DNA of 64,000 bases from Streptomyces sp. NBC_00704 (GTDB lineage Bacteria > Actinomycetota > Actinomycetes > Streptomycetales > Streptomycetaceae), in the NCBI RefSeq assembly GCF_036226605.1, contig NZ_CP109000.1, positions 7,746,501 to 7,810,500 on the forward strand, written 5' to 3'. A program made the translations under genes and the position numbers. How positions within the stretch are numbered: position 1 is the stretch's first letter; each line of letters begins with the position of its first letter. Below are positions 34,817 to 42,925 of this stretch, in pieces. Under the pieces are notes generated by a model. That model was given only the letters and a program-made list of their open reading frames with translations. It did no database searches and was not told the DNA's origin.

Positions 34817-35413
34817 ATGACCACGATCGCAGTTCTCGGAAACGGCCGAGTCGGCGGCAACCTGGCCGCAGCCCTCGCCCGGGCAGGACACGAGGTGACC
34901 GTGGCCGACCGCACGCCCGGCGCCGCCGGCGACGCGGCCAGCACGGCCCGGATCGTCATCAACGCCACCCCGGGCGCCGGCTCGCTCGAACGGCTCGCCG
35001 CGCTGCGCGAAGAACTCCAGGACACGATCCTCGTCGACGTCTCGAACGCCACCGCCGACGGACCGGACGGACTGCCCGCCGATCTGATCTACCCCGGCTC
35101 GAGCCTCGGCGAGCAACTCCAGGACGCGCTCCCCGAGACGCGCGTCGTCAAGACGCTCAACACCATGCTCTTCCCGGTGATGACCTCGCCGGCCACCCTC
35201 GCGCAGACGCCGACCGCGTTCCTCTCCGGTGACGACCCGCAGGCCAAGCAGACCGTCCACGACCTGCTCACCGACCTCGGCTGGCAACAGGAATGGATCA
35301 CCGACCTCGGCGGTATCCGGACCGCCCGCGCCACGGAGGCCGCGATCCTGTTCGTACCGCACGTCATCCGCTCCACCGGATTCACGCCCTTCGCGATCTC
35401 CATCGCCCGCTGA
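34817..35413 (+). CDS. NADPH-dependent F420-reductase-like protein
   Basis: A 198-residue single-domain Rossmann protein. IAVLGNGRVGGNLAAALARA is the N-terminal dinucleotide motif, then GHEVTVADRT and RIVINATPGAGSLERLAALR. VVKTLNTMLFPVMTSPATLA (usually K-xxNT in this family) closes the pocket. Proteins of this type (F420_oxidored/NPF) transfer hydride between NADP and F420, or act on small carbonyls. No oligomerisation or second domain. It is 41 bases behind the IMPase-like gene and probably co-transcribed. Confidence 0.85.
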   Translation: MTTIAVLGNGRVGGNLAAALARAGHEVTVADRTPGAAGDAASTARIVINATPGAGSLERLAALREELQDTILVDVSNATADGPDGLPADLIYPGSSLGEQLQDALPETRVVKTLNTMLFPVMTSPATLAQTPTAFLSGDDPQAKQTVHDLLTDLGWQQEWITDLGGIRTARATEAAILFVPHVIRSTGFTPFAISIAR

Positions 35414-35661
35414 CGGTCGCTGAAGAACCAAGCCACGGGCGAGCACCGACATCGACGCGGTCGACTTCTTCACCGCCCTGCTGGGTCTCGCCCCGGCGCA
35501 ACTCGCTCACGGGCACTGGTTCCCACACGGCGGACCGCGCGGCGCAGTGCACGGGATCCTCTCGCGCGAGGCGCAGCGCCGACCGCTCGCAGGGCACCAG
35601 GCACGGCAAAGCGGGTACAAGGAGCAGCGACCCTGACGACATACGGCAAAGGCGGCGCCTC

Positions 35662-36552
35662 ATGCAGTTCGACGACAACGCCCGTCTGGACACCTCCGAG
35701 GTGCAGGACGTGCGCGGCAGTCGGATCCCCGGTGGCGGTGCGACCATCGGCGGCGGAGTCGTCGGGCTCGTCGTACTGGTCGTGGGACTCGTGCTCGGTA
35801 TCGGCCCCGGCCAGTCGGGCCTCTCGTCCGGCGACCAGTCGGCGCCGGCCTCGTCCTCGCTCGCCCGGGTCGAGCAGGCGTGCCGCACCGGACAGGACGC
35901 CGACACCAAGGACGACTGCCGCATCGTGGCCGTGGTCAACAGCGTCCAGGACTACTGGACACAGGAATTGGGCCGCAGCGGCCAGGTCGCCTACACCAAG
36001 GCGCCGACCGTACTGTTCAGCCGGCAGGTGGACACGGCGTGCGGCAACGCCACCTCCGAGGTGGGGCCCTTCTACTGCCCCGGCGACCGGACGGTGTACC
36101 TCGACCTCGGCTTCTTCGACGATCTGCGGACGAAGTTCGGAGCGAGCGGCGGGCCCTTCGCACAGGCCTATGTGGTGGCGCACGAATACGGGCACCATGT
36201 CCAGGACCTCCAAGGGACGCTGGGCAAGTCCCACAACGGGCTGACCGGTGCCGACAGCGCCTCGGTCAGGACGGAACTGCAGGCCGACTGCTACGCGGGC
36301 GTCTGGGCGCACCACGCGACGACGGTCAAGGACGAGTCCACCGGCAGGCCGCTGATCACCAGCCTCACCGGCGCGGACATCAACGACGGTCTCGACGCGG
36401 CCGCGGCTGTCGGCGACGACCGTATCCAGGAGGAGTTCCAGGGGCGGGTGACCCCCGACACCTGGACCCACGGCTCGTCCGAGCAACGGCAGCAGTGGTT
36501 CGGCCTCGGTTACCGCACCGGGGACATGGCCCGGTGCGACACGTTCCGCTGA
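35662..36552 (+). CDS. Membrane-anchored neutral zinc metallopeptidase (YpfJ-type)
   Basis: A 296-residue protein with a short cytoplasmic N-terminus, one membrane anchor (GGGVVGLVVLVVGLVLGIG, residues 30-49) and an extracytoplasmic peptidase domain. The zinc motif is H174-E-Y-G-H178 in VAHEYGHHVQDLQG, with the third ligand in TELQADCYAGVWAHH. Two further Cys pairs (ACRTGQ/DDCRIV and ACGNA/FYCPG) may form disulfides outside the cell. This is the 'putative neutral zinc metallopeptidase' family. The 248 bases before it hold no clear gene. Confidence 0.92.
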   Translation: MQFDDNARLDTSEVQDVRGSRIPGGGATIGGGVVGLVVLVVGLVLGIGPGQSGLSSGDQSAPASSSLARVEQACRTGQDADTKDDCRIVAVVNSVQDYWTQELGRSGQVAYTKAPTVLFSRQVDTACGNATSEVGPFYCPGDRTVYLDLGFFDDLRTKFGASGGPFAQAYVVAHEYGHHVQDLQGTLGKSHNGLTGADSASVRTELQADCYAGVWAHHATTVKDESTGRPLITSLTGADINDGLDAAAAVGDDRIQEEFQGRVTPDTWTHGSSEQRQQWFGLGYRTGDMARCDTFR

Positions 36553-36721
36553 GCGTGGTCCCACGCCCGCGAAGCGGCTCTCGGGGCACGCTCCCGATCG
36601 GTGTCACACCTGTCTCCTGCGACGGTCTCGGACAGGCGGCCGGCACCCGCCTCAGCCACGGCGCGCCGTCCGGGAGCGAACGCGGCGACGGTGGATCCCT
36701 CCCCGTGCACCCCGGACGCCG

Positions 36722-37069
36722 TCAGCCGCGAGGCGGGCCCGCGGGCAGCTCGTACCGTACGAGTGAGCGCGCGAAGGGCTCACCGCTGCGCCGGGCGTAC
36801 GTCATCCGCTCGCGTACCTCCCGCAGGGTGCGCGGACGGTAGCCGGGCCCCCAGCAGCAGCTCTTGTGGAAGCGAACACCGGCGTGCAGCAGCACGGACA
36901 GCGTCCGCCAGGCCGTGGTGTCGCGGCGTCGGGGTGCGGCGAAGGCGGAGCCCACGTGGATCAGCGGTCGCGCGCAGCGGGGACAGATCCGCTCCCTGCT
37001 CGTGTCGTAGGGCTGCTTGTACGAGGCCCGGCAGGGCAGGCAGACGTATGAGGTCTTCGCGTGGGCCAT
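36722..37069 (-). CDS. Zinc-ribbon protein, conserved hypothetical
   Basis: A 115-residue protein. The N-terminal zinc ribbon is YVCLPCRASYKQPYD and RICPRCARPLIHVG (CxxC...CxxC). Then come GSAFAAPRRRDTTAWRTLSV and FHKSCCWGPGYRPRTLREVR with a CysCys pair. It is a common Streptomyces protein, sometimes mislabelled as deoxyxylulose-phosphate synthase; nothing in the sequence supports that enzyme. Nucleic-acid or protein binding is a guess from the ribbon. Confidence 0.75.
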   Translation of the reverse strand: MAHAKTSYVCLPCRASYKQPYDTSRERICPRCARPLIHVGSAFAAPRRRDTTAWRTLSVLLHAGVRFHKSCCWGPGYRPRTLREVRERMTYARRSGEPFARSLVRYELPAGPPRG

Positions 37070-37205
37070 GCCCGCAGAGTAGGCCCCGTCCGCGCGGATC
37101 TCGACGGGATTTCGGCACCGCGGGTATCAGGCGGCCGCCTCGGCCGCCGCTCCGGCCCCGGGGCCCCAGTGAGTACTGGTCGGTCCAGGACCAGGGGACC
37201 GCCAG

Positions 37206-37373
37206 GTGATCGGTGGCCGGCTGTCGTCCGTGCCGACACCGACGCCACTCGCGGGCCTGGTCGTCGAGGCGGTGGTGCGCCTGACGGTCAGCCATCTCGT
37301 CCAGCCGGTCCTGCCTCCCGACCTCTTGGCCGAGCGCGTCGCCGAGGTCTCCATGCGCGTCGCACAAGCGTGA
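37206..37373 (+). pseudogene. TetR-family regulator, C-terminal relic
   Basis: A 55-codon GTG frame: PTPLAGLVVEAVVRLTVSHL, then VQPVLPPDLLAERVAEVSM and RVAQA, stop. This pattern closely matches the last helices of TetR-type regulators (LVVRLALSH...PPEELADRVAR). The DNA-binding domain is missing and a stop lies upstream in frame, so it is a remnant. Family call moderate because the fragment is short. Confidence 0.5.
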
Positions 37374-37433
37374 ACGGCGCGCCCGGGGGCGGCGTTTCGG
37401 GCTGTCGGCCCGCGCCGCTGTCAGCTCGCGCCC

Positions 37434-37952
37434 TTACGACTCGTCGCCCGCGCCCCGATGGCGCACCAGCACACGCGTGGTGCTGCCGTCGTCCTCGGTG
37501 ATGTCCCGGACGTGCTCGAAGCCGAGCCTGTTGAGCAGGGTCAGTGAGGGGGTGTTCGGGGCGGCCACGGTCGCGTGGACCTCGGTCAGCCCGAGGGCGT
37601 CGAAGCCGTGGGCGACGATCGCCTCCGCGACCTCGGTCCCGAGGCCCAGCCCCCAGGCCGTCGGGGCCAGGGCGTAGATGATCTCGTGGCCGGCGACGAC
37701 GTCGGTCGGCTTGATCTCGGCATGCCCGACGAGAAGGCCGTTCCGGCGCACAGCCCAGACGTCGAACAGGTCCTGGGCGTACACCTTCGTGAAGATCCGC
37801 TGGAACAGCGCCCGGTCATCGGCTTCGGAAGCAGGACCGTCGCCCATCCACCGCGACACCCTGGCGTCCTGGAACAGAGCGACGAAGTCCTCTTCGTCCT
37901 CAGGGACGTACGGCTCCAGGAGCAGCCGCTCGGTGCGCAGAATCCGGGTCAC
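37434..37952 (-). CDS. GNAT acetyltransferase, RimJ/RimL type
   Basis: A 172-residue N-acetyltransferase. The start RILRTERLLLEPYVPEDEED is typical of RimJ/RimL-like GNATs. The acetyl-CoA loop is WGLGLGTEVAEAIVAHGFDA, and TLLNRLGFEHVRD is the C-terminal motif. Substrate (protein N-terminus, antibiotic or small amine) unknown. Confidence 0.9.
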   Translation of the reverse strand: MTRILRTERLLLEPYVPEDEEDFVALFQDARVSRWMGDGPASEADDRALFQRIFTKVYAQDLFDVWAVRRNGLLVGHAEIKPTDVVAGHEIIYALAPTAWGLGLGTEVAEAIVAHGFDALGLTEVHATVAAPNTPSLTLLNRLGFEHVRDITEDDGSTTRVLVRHRGAGDES

Positions 37953-38140
37953 GAACGGTGACGCTACCCACGCGGCCCCCGCGTCGGCAAACCACTTTCA
38001 GGTGACGTCCGTACTGGTCAGCGAGCGGTGAAGGCGGCGCGTCGCGGCGTGACAACCCCCGCGGCACTTCGGTCGTGTGCGTCACGCGTCTGCCGTCGGC
38101 CCTCGAGCTGTGTCGGTCTGCTGGATCTCGCGTTCCGTGC

Positions 38141-39106
38141 TCAGGCGCAGGCGCGCTCCGCCGCCGCGGCGACCACATCCTGGCGTCGCCGGTGGAGCTG
38201 CTCGTACTCCAGCACCCGGCGCGCCGTTTCAGGAGGTGCGTCCCGCAGGCTCGCGGTGATCCCGGCCGCGTCCAGGGCGTCATATCCGGTCCACGGCTCG
38301 GATGCCCGCAGCCGCTCGATGGCCTTCAGGACCTCCCTGCGCCGGGCGTGCGCACGCTCGTAGCCCTCGACCACGGTCAGCTCGAGCTGGGAGAGCACCG
38401 TCAGCCGTGCCTCGACCTGTGCCGCGGTGAGGCTGCCGTATCCGGGAATCGGCAGGTCTTCCTCCCGCCTGACCGCGCCCAGGACCTCCTCTGCCATGGG
38501 TCCGGGCTCGGGCCGCTGAGGCGCCGCGTCCTCGCCCGTGCCCCGGGCCTCCCGGATGCCGCGCTCGGCGACGTTCCGCGCCACGTCGCGAGCGTGCTCG
38601 ACGAGCAGGCCGTCCAGTTCACGCAGCAGTTCCTCGTCCTGGCGGCGGAGCCAGCCGAGCAGGTCGGCGGTGCGCCGGTCGTCCAGCTGGTCGGCGAGCG
38701 CCTCCCCGGCCCGGCATGCCGCCAGGGCCCGCGCGACGGCCGCGTACTCGTCCTCGGTGTTCTTCAGCAGGTGTCGCGGATCGACCGGGCCCCCGCCGGG
38801 GAGCAGTCCGCGGACGACGACCGATCCGATGGTCAGCGGCAGCATCGCCGTGCGCAGGGCGCCGCGCGAGACCGACATCGTCGCACCGACGGCGGACTCC
38901 AGCAGGCCACGAGGGTGCAGGGAGCGCTCCAGACGGTGGACGCGCCCCAGGCCGATGTGGATCTGGGCGGCCTGGCGTTCCAGCGTCTGACGATGTTGGC
39001 CCGGCGGAGTGACGAGCGCGTCCGTCCCGAGCCGGTCGAGGAGCGCCGCATGTGCCTGGCGGACGTTCTCCAGCACCGGTACGAGTTCCTCCGTCATCGC
39101 TGCCAT
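38141..39106 (-). CDS. Helical hypothetical protein with C-terminal 'LPIPxY' module
   Basis: A 321-residue, Ala/Arg/Leu-rich, mostly helical soluble protein. Start ATG 39106 is placed behind GGGAG; an upstream in-frame start lacks one. The central part (RRTADLLGWLRRQDEELLRE) resembles ferritin-like helical bundles. The last 95 residues begin EDLPIPGYGSLTAAQVEARL and continue ELTVVEGYERAHARRREVL, a module also found at the end of actinobacterial envelope or lipid-droplet-associated proteins. Function unknown. Stand-alone gene. Confidence 0.7.
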   Translation of the reverse strand: MAAMTEELVPVLENVRQAHAALLDRLGTDALVTPPGQHRQTLERQAAQIHIGLGRVHRLERSLHPRGLLESAVGATMSVSRGALRTAMLPLTIGSVVVRGLLPGGGPVDPRHLLKNTEDEYAAVARALAACRAGEALADQLDDRRTADLLGWLRRQDEELLRELDGLLVEHARDVARNVAERGIREARGTGEDAAPQRPEPGPMAEEVLGAVRREEDLPIPGYGSLTAAQVEARLTVLSQLELTVVEGYERAHARRREVLKAIERLRASEPWTGYDALDAAGITASLRDAPPETARRVLEYEQLHRRRQDVVAAAAERACA

Positions 39107-39762
39107 GAGGTGCTCCCTCGTAGAAGGGCGGGTGGTGTCGTCCCGCCGCACACGGAAGGGGCCGGCTTCACGGACTCGCGGTGCCGGGCCGCCGGCACCA
39201 TCCTGCGGGAGGGTCGCCCGGATCGCTTGCGGCGGCGCGCGACGGAAACGCCGACGGCAGCGGCGGACGCCCGGCTGTCCACCCCCTGGATCGCCGCTCG
39301 GCGGCCACGCGCGGCGACCGGCCGGGCCGGAGTCGGCCGCGGGCGGATGCCTGTCACGCGGGCCGGGTCCCGACGCCGCCGCGTGGGACCCGGGAGCGCC
39401 ACGCCACTCGTATCCCTCGTGCGGCTGACACTCGAACGGGAACGTCTCCGGAACCCTTGTCGCCTGTTCGCCGGTAGGGGGATCTCGGATGCACCATCGT
39501 CATCCTCATGAGCGGCCGACGGCCGGCGGGGCGGGGGAGCGGGGGAGCGGGAGTGTGCGGGGACGACGTCAGCGTGGCCGATGAGGCCCGTAAACCGGCG
39601 CTGTGCCAGGGGGGCCTCCCGCAGCACCGGCACCGGCCGGCCCGACGGCGACCCGTGGGCCTCGCCGCGCGATGCGGAAAGTCCTCGGGAAGCCGGTCGG
39701 GGCCACGAGGGACAGGGGCCACGACCGGGCAGGGCGAACGACGGGAGCGTGCGCGCACCGGG
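39107..39762. other. Gene-free stretch (0.65 kb)
   Basis: Open frames on both strands are Arg/Pro/Gly-rich and lack motifs or ribosome sites. It carries the upstream region of the leftward helical protein at its left end. Nothing else seen. Confidence 0.5.
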
Positions 39763-40431
39763 TCACGGATGGAAGCGCCACCGGCCTTCGGAGACGACGT
39801 CCACCTTGCCGTCGGCGACGCGGACGGCCGTGTCGTCGTCGATGAAGTAGACCGGGAAATCCGCTCGGGCAGCGATGCGATCGGCCCAGGCGTCGTCCCG
39901 CTCGGGGAAGTCCGGCGAGTACAGATGGGGCTTGAGATACCAGTCGAAGAGGCCGAACGGCGGCTCCACGGTGGTCGCGCCGAGCACATGGAGGTCCGCA
40001 CTGTCCCCGATGACGTCGGCGGAGTGCGTGGTGAGATGACGGCTGAAGATCATCGATCCGGCGCTGACCCCCACGTAGACCCGCTCCCGCAGCGCCTCCA
40101 GGAAGCCGTCGGCCAGACCGTTGCCGGTGATGCTGCGCGCGAGGTGGTAGTGGTTGCCGCCCTCGACGTGGACGACGTCGGCGTGCAGCAGCCGGTCGAC
40201 GACCATCTGCCGGGGCAGTCCGTTCAGTTCCAGGACGTCGAACTCCCGCCAGCCGAGGCCGTGCAGCCGGTTCATGTTCGCGACGAACCAGCCGTGGTCT
40301 CCGGGCTCGGCGACCGACGCCGTGGGGACGTACACGACGTTCGCCGATCCGAACGGCTTTCCCAGCATGTCCCGCAGCGCTTCCCGCTGTGTCTCGTTGC
40401 GCAGGCCGCTCGCCGTCAGCAGAAGGTTCAT
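39763..40431 (-). CDS. Peptidase E-type (S51) serine peptidase
   Basis: A 222-residue protein of the S51 family (dipeptidase E/cyanophycinase fold). The nucleophile elbow is VYVGVSAGSM (Ser 123). VVHVEGGNHYHLARSI and VEPPFGLFDWYLKPHLYS provide the other pocket segments, including the likely catalytic His. Peptidase E cleaves Asp-X dipeptides; cyanophycinase-type substrates are an alternative. Start ATG 40431; a TTG four codons earlier is less likely. Stand-alone gene. Confidence 0.88.
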   Translation of the reverse strand: MNLLLTASGLRNETQREALRDMLGKPFGSANVVYVPTASVAEPGDHGWFVANMNRLHGLGWREFDVLELNGLPRQMVVDRLLHADVVHVEGGNHYHLARSITGNGLADGFLEALRERVYVGVSAGSMIFSRHLTTHSADVIGDSADLHVLGATTVEPPFGLFDWYLKPHLYSPDFPERDDAWADRIAARADFPVYFIDDDTAVRVADGKVDVVSEGRWRFHP

Positions 40432-40570
40432 CGGGCGAGCCAAGCACGGCCGGCGGGGGCGCGCAACGAACCGACTCGAGCGGCGCCCGGGCCCCGCGGC
40501 ACACCACGGCGCGCCTGTCGCCGGGGGCCCTGGTGCGCGGGGAGACGGCCGGGCAGGCTAGCTTGCTCGG

Positions 40571-41011
40571 ATGAGTCTCCTTGATGATGTGGCCGAGCGC
40601 GACGGCTGGCGGTGCTGGGTGTGCGACGAGCCGGTCGACCCCGACAAGTCCGTGAACGACCCGCGAGGGCCCAGCGTGGACAGCCGGACCGCCGACCGGA
40701 AGGCGAAGGTGGCCGAGCGGCTCGCCCACCGCGCCTGCAACACCCGCAAGGGTGCGGTCAAGGCGGTCATCGCCTGGCCGGACCACCTGTACGTGGTCGA
40801 ACCCGCGTCGCTGATCACCGTCGCCGCGAGGCTGGAGCGCAAGGGGGGCCGCGAGACGGTGGGCCGTTGCCCGACCGGACAGGACGCTCAGGACGCGGCG
40901 GAGTGGCTGGTGGACCGGTTCTCCCGACTGGTTCCGGGGCTGCCGGTGACCGCCGAGGTCCAGGCGGGCGGCGGCCAGTTCCTCGTCGTCCTGTCCACCG
41001 GCCGCCGCTGA
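40571..41011 (+). CDS. HNH-like conserved hypothetical protein
   Basis: A 146-residue soluble protein. RDGWRCWVCDEPVDPDKSVN holds a CxxC zinc pair, and VAERLAHRACNTRKGAV supplies a conserved His-x2-Cys-Asn, together like a degraded HNH endonuclease core. The rest (VTAEVQAGGGQFLVVLSTGR) is a small C-terminal strand region. Widespread in Streptomyces with no known role. Nuclease activity is not proven. Confidence 0.75.
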   Translation: MSLLDDVAERDGWRCWVCDEPVDPDKSVNDPRGPSVDSRTADRKAKVAERLAHRACNTRKGAVKAVIAWPDHLYVVEPASLITVAARLERKGGRETVGRCPTGQDAQDAAEWLVDRFSRLVPGLPVTAEVQAGGGQFLVVLSTGRR

Positions 41012-41129
41012 GCGGGGCTCGCGTGGCGGAGGGCCCGCCGGGTCCACGGCGGGGCGACCGCGGTCGCGCGACGGCGCCGGGCTCCCGCCCGGCGGACATG
41101 CCGGCCTCCTCGTACGGGGGATCATGGGG

Positions 41130-41169
41130 ACGGAACGACGGAACGACGGAACGACGGAACGACGGAACG
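41130..41169. repeat. Five tandem 8-bp repeats (ACGGAACG)
   Basis: Five exact copies of an octamer, 18 bases before the thioredoxin-like start. A slippage-prone array in the leader; length changes could alter expression. Confidence 0.9.
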
Positions 41170-41187
41170 CGAGGTCAGGAGCCTTTC

Positions 41188-41526
41188 ATGGCGCATCGGG
41201 TCCACCAGGCCCGTGAGGACGCGGAGTTCGCCTTCATCCTGCGGATGAGCGACGTGCCGGTCCTCGCGTACTTCACGGGGACATGGCCCAAGGCGATCGA
41301 GCCCTGCCGGGAGATGGACCGTGTCGTGGAGGGCGTCGCCGACGACTACAAGGGCCGTCTGACGGCCGTCCGCGCGGACATCACTCGTTGCCCGGCTGCG
41401 ACGGAGCGGTACGGGATCACCGGCGCCCCGTCCTGTGTCCTGCTGAAGGACGGCGAGGCGGTGGCGCGCGGCGCGGGTCTTATGACCGACGCCGCGGTCC
41501 GCGAGATCCTCGACGGCCACCTCTGA
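41188..41526 (+). CDS. Thioredoxin-like protein lacking the first active-site Cys
   Basis: A 112-residue thioredoxin-fold protein. VLAYFTGTWPKAIEPCREMD aligns with the active-site strand-helix; the usual WCGPC is replaced by WPKAIEPC, so only the resolving-position Cys remains. ITGAPSCVLLKDGEAV carries the cis-Pro loop (normally TPT, here APS) with an extra Cys. It therefore may act in mixed-disulfide or binding functions rather than as a normal reductase. AGGAG precedes ATG 41188. Confidence 0.8.
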   Translation: MAHRVHQAREDAEFAFILRMSDVPVLAYFTGTWPKAIEPCREMDRVVEGVADDYKGRLTAVRADITRCPAATERYGITGAPSCVLLKDGEAVARGAGLMTDAAVREILDGHL

Positions 41527-41596
41527 ACGTCCCCGTCGGAGCCGCCTAGGACTTCGGAGCCGCCGGGGGCTTCGGAGCCGCCGCGGGCCGCGGCTT

Positions 41597-42925
41597 CTAC
41601 GGGACCCCCAGCTCGAAGAGCGCGTACCCGGCGTACGAGCCCGACGCGACGGCCGTGACGGCGAGCAGCGCCGTCAGCGTGGGCAGACCGAGTCCGCGCA
41701 GCTTGACGGCCGGCGGGATGAGCAGGGGGAAGGCGGGCAGCAGGTAGCGGGAGACGTTGCCGAAGATCTGCTGACTGCCCAGGACCAGGACAAAGGTCAG
41801 GATCGTGTACACGGTCAGGACGGCCGGCGGCCGCAGCCGGATCAGAAGGGGCAGCAGGAGCAGACCCAGCAGCACGGTCATCGCGCCGATCATGTCCTCG
41901 ACGGGGCAGGCGAAGAGGTAGTCGGACCGGCCGACGGCGAGAGAGGCGAAGACGTCGAGCGTCTGCTCACCGAAGTCGAAGGTGTGGGCCCACGCGCCCT
42001 TCTGCAAGGTGAAGTAGCCTGCGAGATCGCCCATTTGGTTGCCGACCCACAGCAGGTAGCCGACGAGCCCCAGTGGCGCGACGAGGATCGCGGTCCAGGG
42101 GCGGGCGAAATCCTCCCGGCGACGATGGAGCGCCAGCAGCGCGGCGACGGTGAGCGCGGCGATGAGGGCGACGGCGGTGGGGCGGCCCAGGCCGGCGGCG
42201 AAGGTGAGGACGCCGGCGGTGAGCCAGCGGTCGTTCATCACGGAGTGACAGGCCCAGACGGCGAGGGCGACGTAGAGGGACTCCGAGTAGGCCGACCATT
42301 CCGTGCCGGAGCCCGGCCACACGGCCCACAGCCCGGCCGCGGCCAGCCCGGCCCGTCCGCCGCCGAACCGGGCGGTGACGGCGTAGATGCCGAGGGCGGC
42401 GACGAACGACGCGAGGATGGAGACGAGCATCCCGGAGCCGTACAGACCGAGCCCCGTGCAGTCGGAGACCAGCCGCATCGAGGCCGGGTACAGAGGGAAG
42501 AAGGCCGCCGAGTTTCCCTTGAGGGTGATCAGGTCCGTGCCGTTGGGATCCGGGATCAGCGCGGGGGTGTAGCCGTGCGCGGCGACCTGCTGGTACCACC
42601 AGCCGTCCCAGCTGGCCAGTACGTCCCAGGGGTGTGCGCCTCCGCCGAAGCGCGGGTGCTTGTGCCGGAAGTCCCCGGCGGAGTCCAGCAGGTACATGAA
42701 GACGGTGAAGCCGATGAGCTTCAGCCCGCCGTACAGCGCCAGTACCGGGGCGTAGCGACCGGCCGCGCGGTACAGGCGCGAGCGGCGGTCCGCGTCGGGG
42801 ACGCGGTGGCGGAGTCCGAGGGCCTCGGCGTCCGTGTCGGCATCGGCGGCATCTGCGGCAGCTACGGGTGCGCCTGCTTCTGCGCCTGAGCCGGGAGGAG
42901 GGCTCAGCGTCGTCGGGTGGTTCAT
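41597..42925 (-). CDS. PIG-V-like polytopic mannosyltransferase
   Basis: A 442-residue membrane protein with about ten helices (ALYGGLKLIGFTVFMYLLD; LVSILASFVAALGIYAVTA; LTVAALLALHRR; MTVLLGLLLLPLLIRLRPP). The first extracytoplasmic loop has DVLASWDGWWYQQVAAHGYT, the acidic/aromatic signature of PIG-V/GT-C enzymes that use polyprenyl-phosphate sugars, and AFFPLYPASMRL follows. Expected to transfer a sugar, probably mannose, outside the membrane. Its start overlaps the GT2-GtrA stop by four bases, so donor synthesis and transfer are coupled. Confidence 0.82.
   Translation of the reverse strand: MNHPTTLSPPPGSGAEAGAPVAAADAADADTDAEALGLRHRVPDADRRSRLYRAAGRYAPVLALYGGLKLIGFTVFMYLLDSAGDFRHKHPRFGGGAHPWDVLASWDGWWYQQVAAHGYTPALIPDPNGTDLITLKGNSAAFFPLYPASMRLVSDCTGLGLYGSGMLVSILASFVAALGIYAVTARFGGGRAGLAAAGLWAVWPGSGTEWSAYSESLYVALAVWACHSVMNDRWLTAGVLTFAAGLGRPTAVALIAALTVAALLALHRRREDFARPWTAILVAPLGLVGYLLWVGNQMGDLAGYFTLQKGAWAHTFDFGEQTLDVFASLAVGRSDYLFACPVEDMIGAMTVLLGLLLLPLLIRLRPPAVLTVYTILTFVLVLGSQQIFGNVSRYLLPAFPLLIPPAVKLRGLGLPTLTALLAVTAVASGSYAGYALFELGVP

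Noticed and set aside
35414..35661. Rightward frame reading AVDFFTALLGLAPAQLAHGH before the zinc peptidase
   Set aside because: It looks protein-like for about 40 codons but has no start, no recognised family and stops at once; too weak to call even as a relic.
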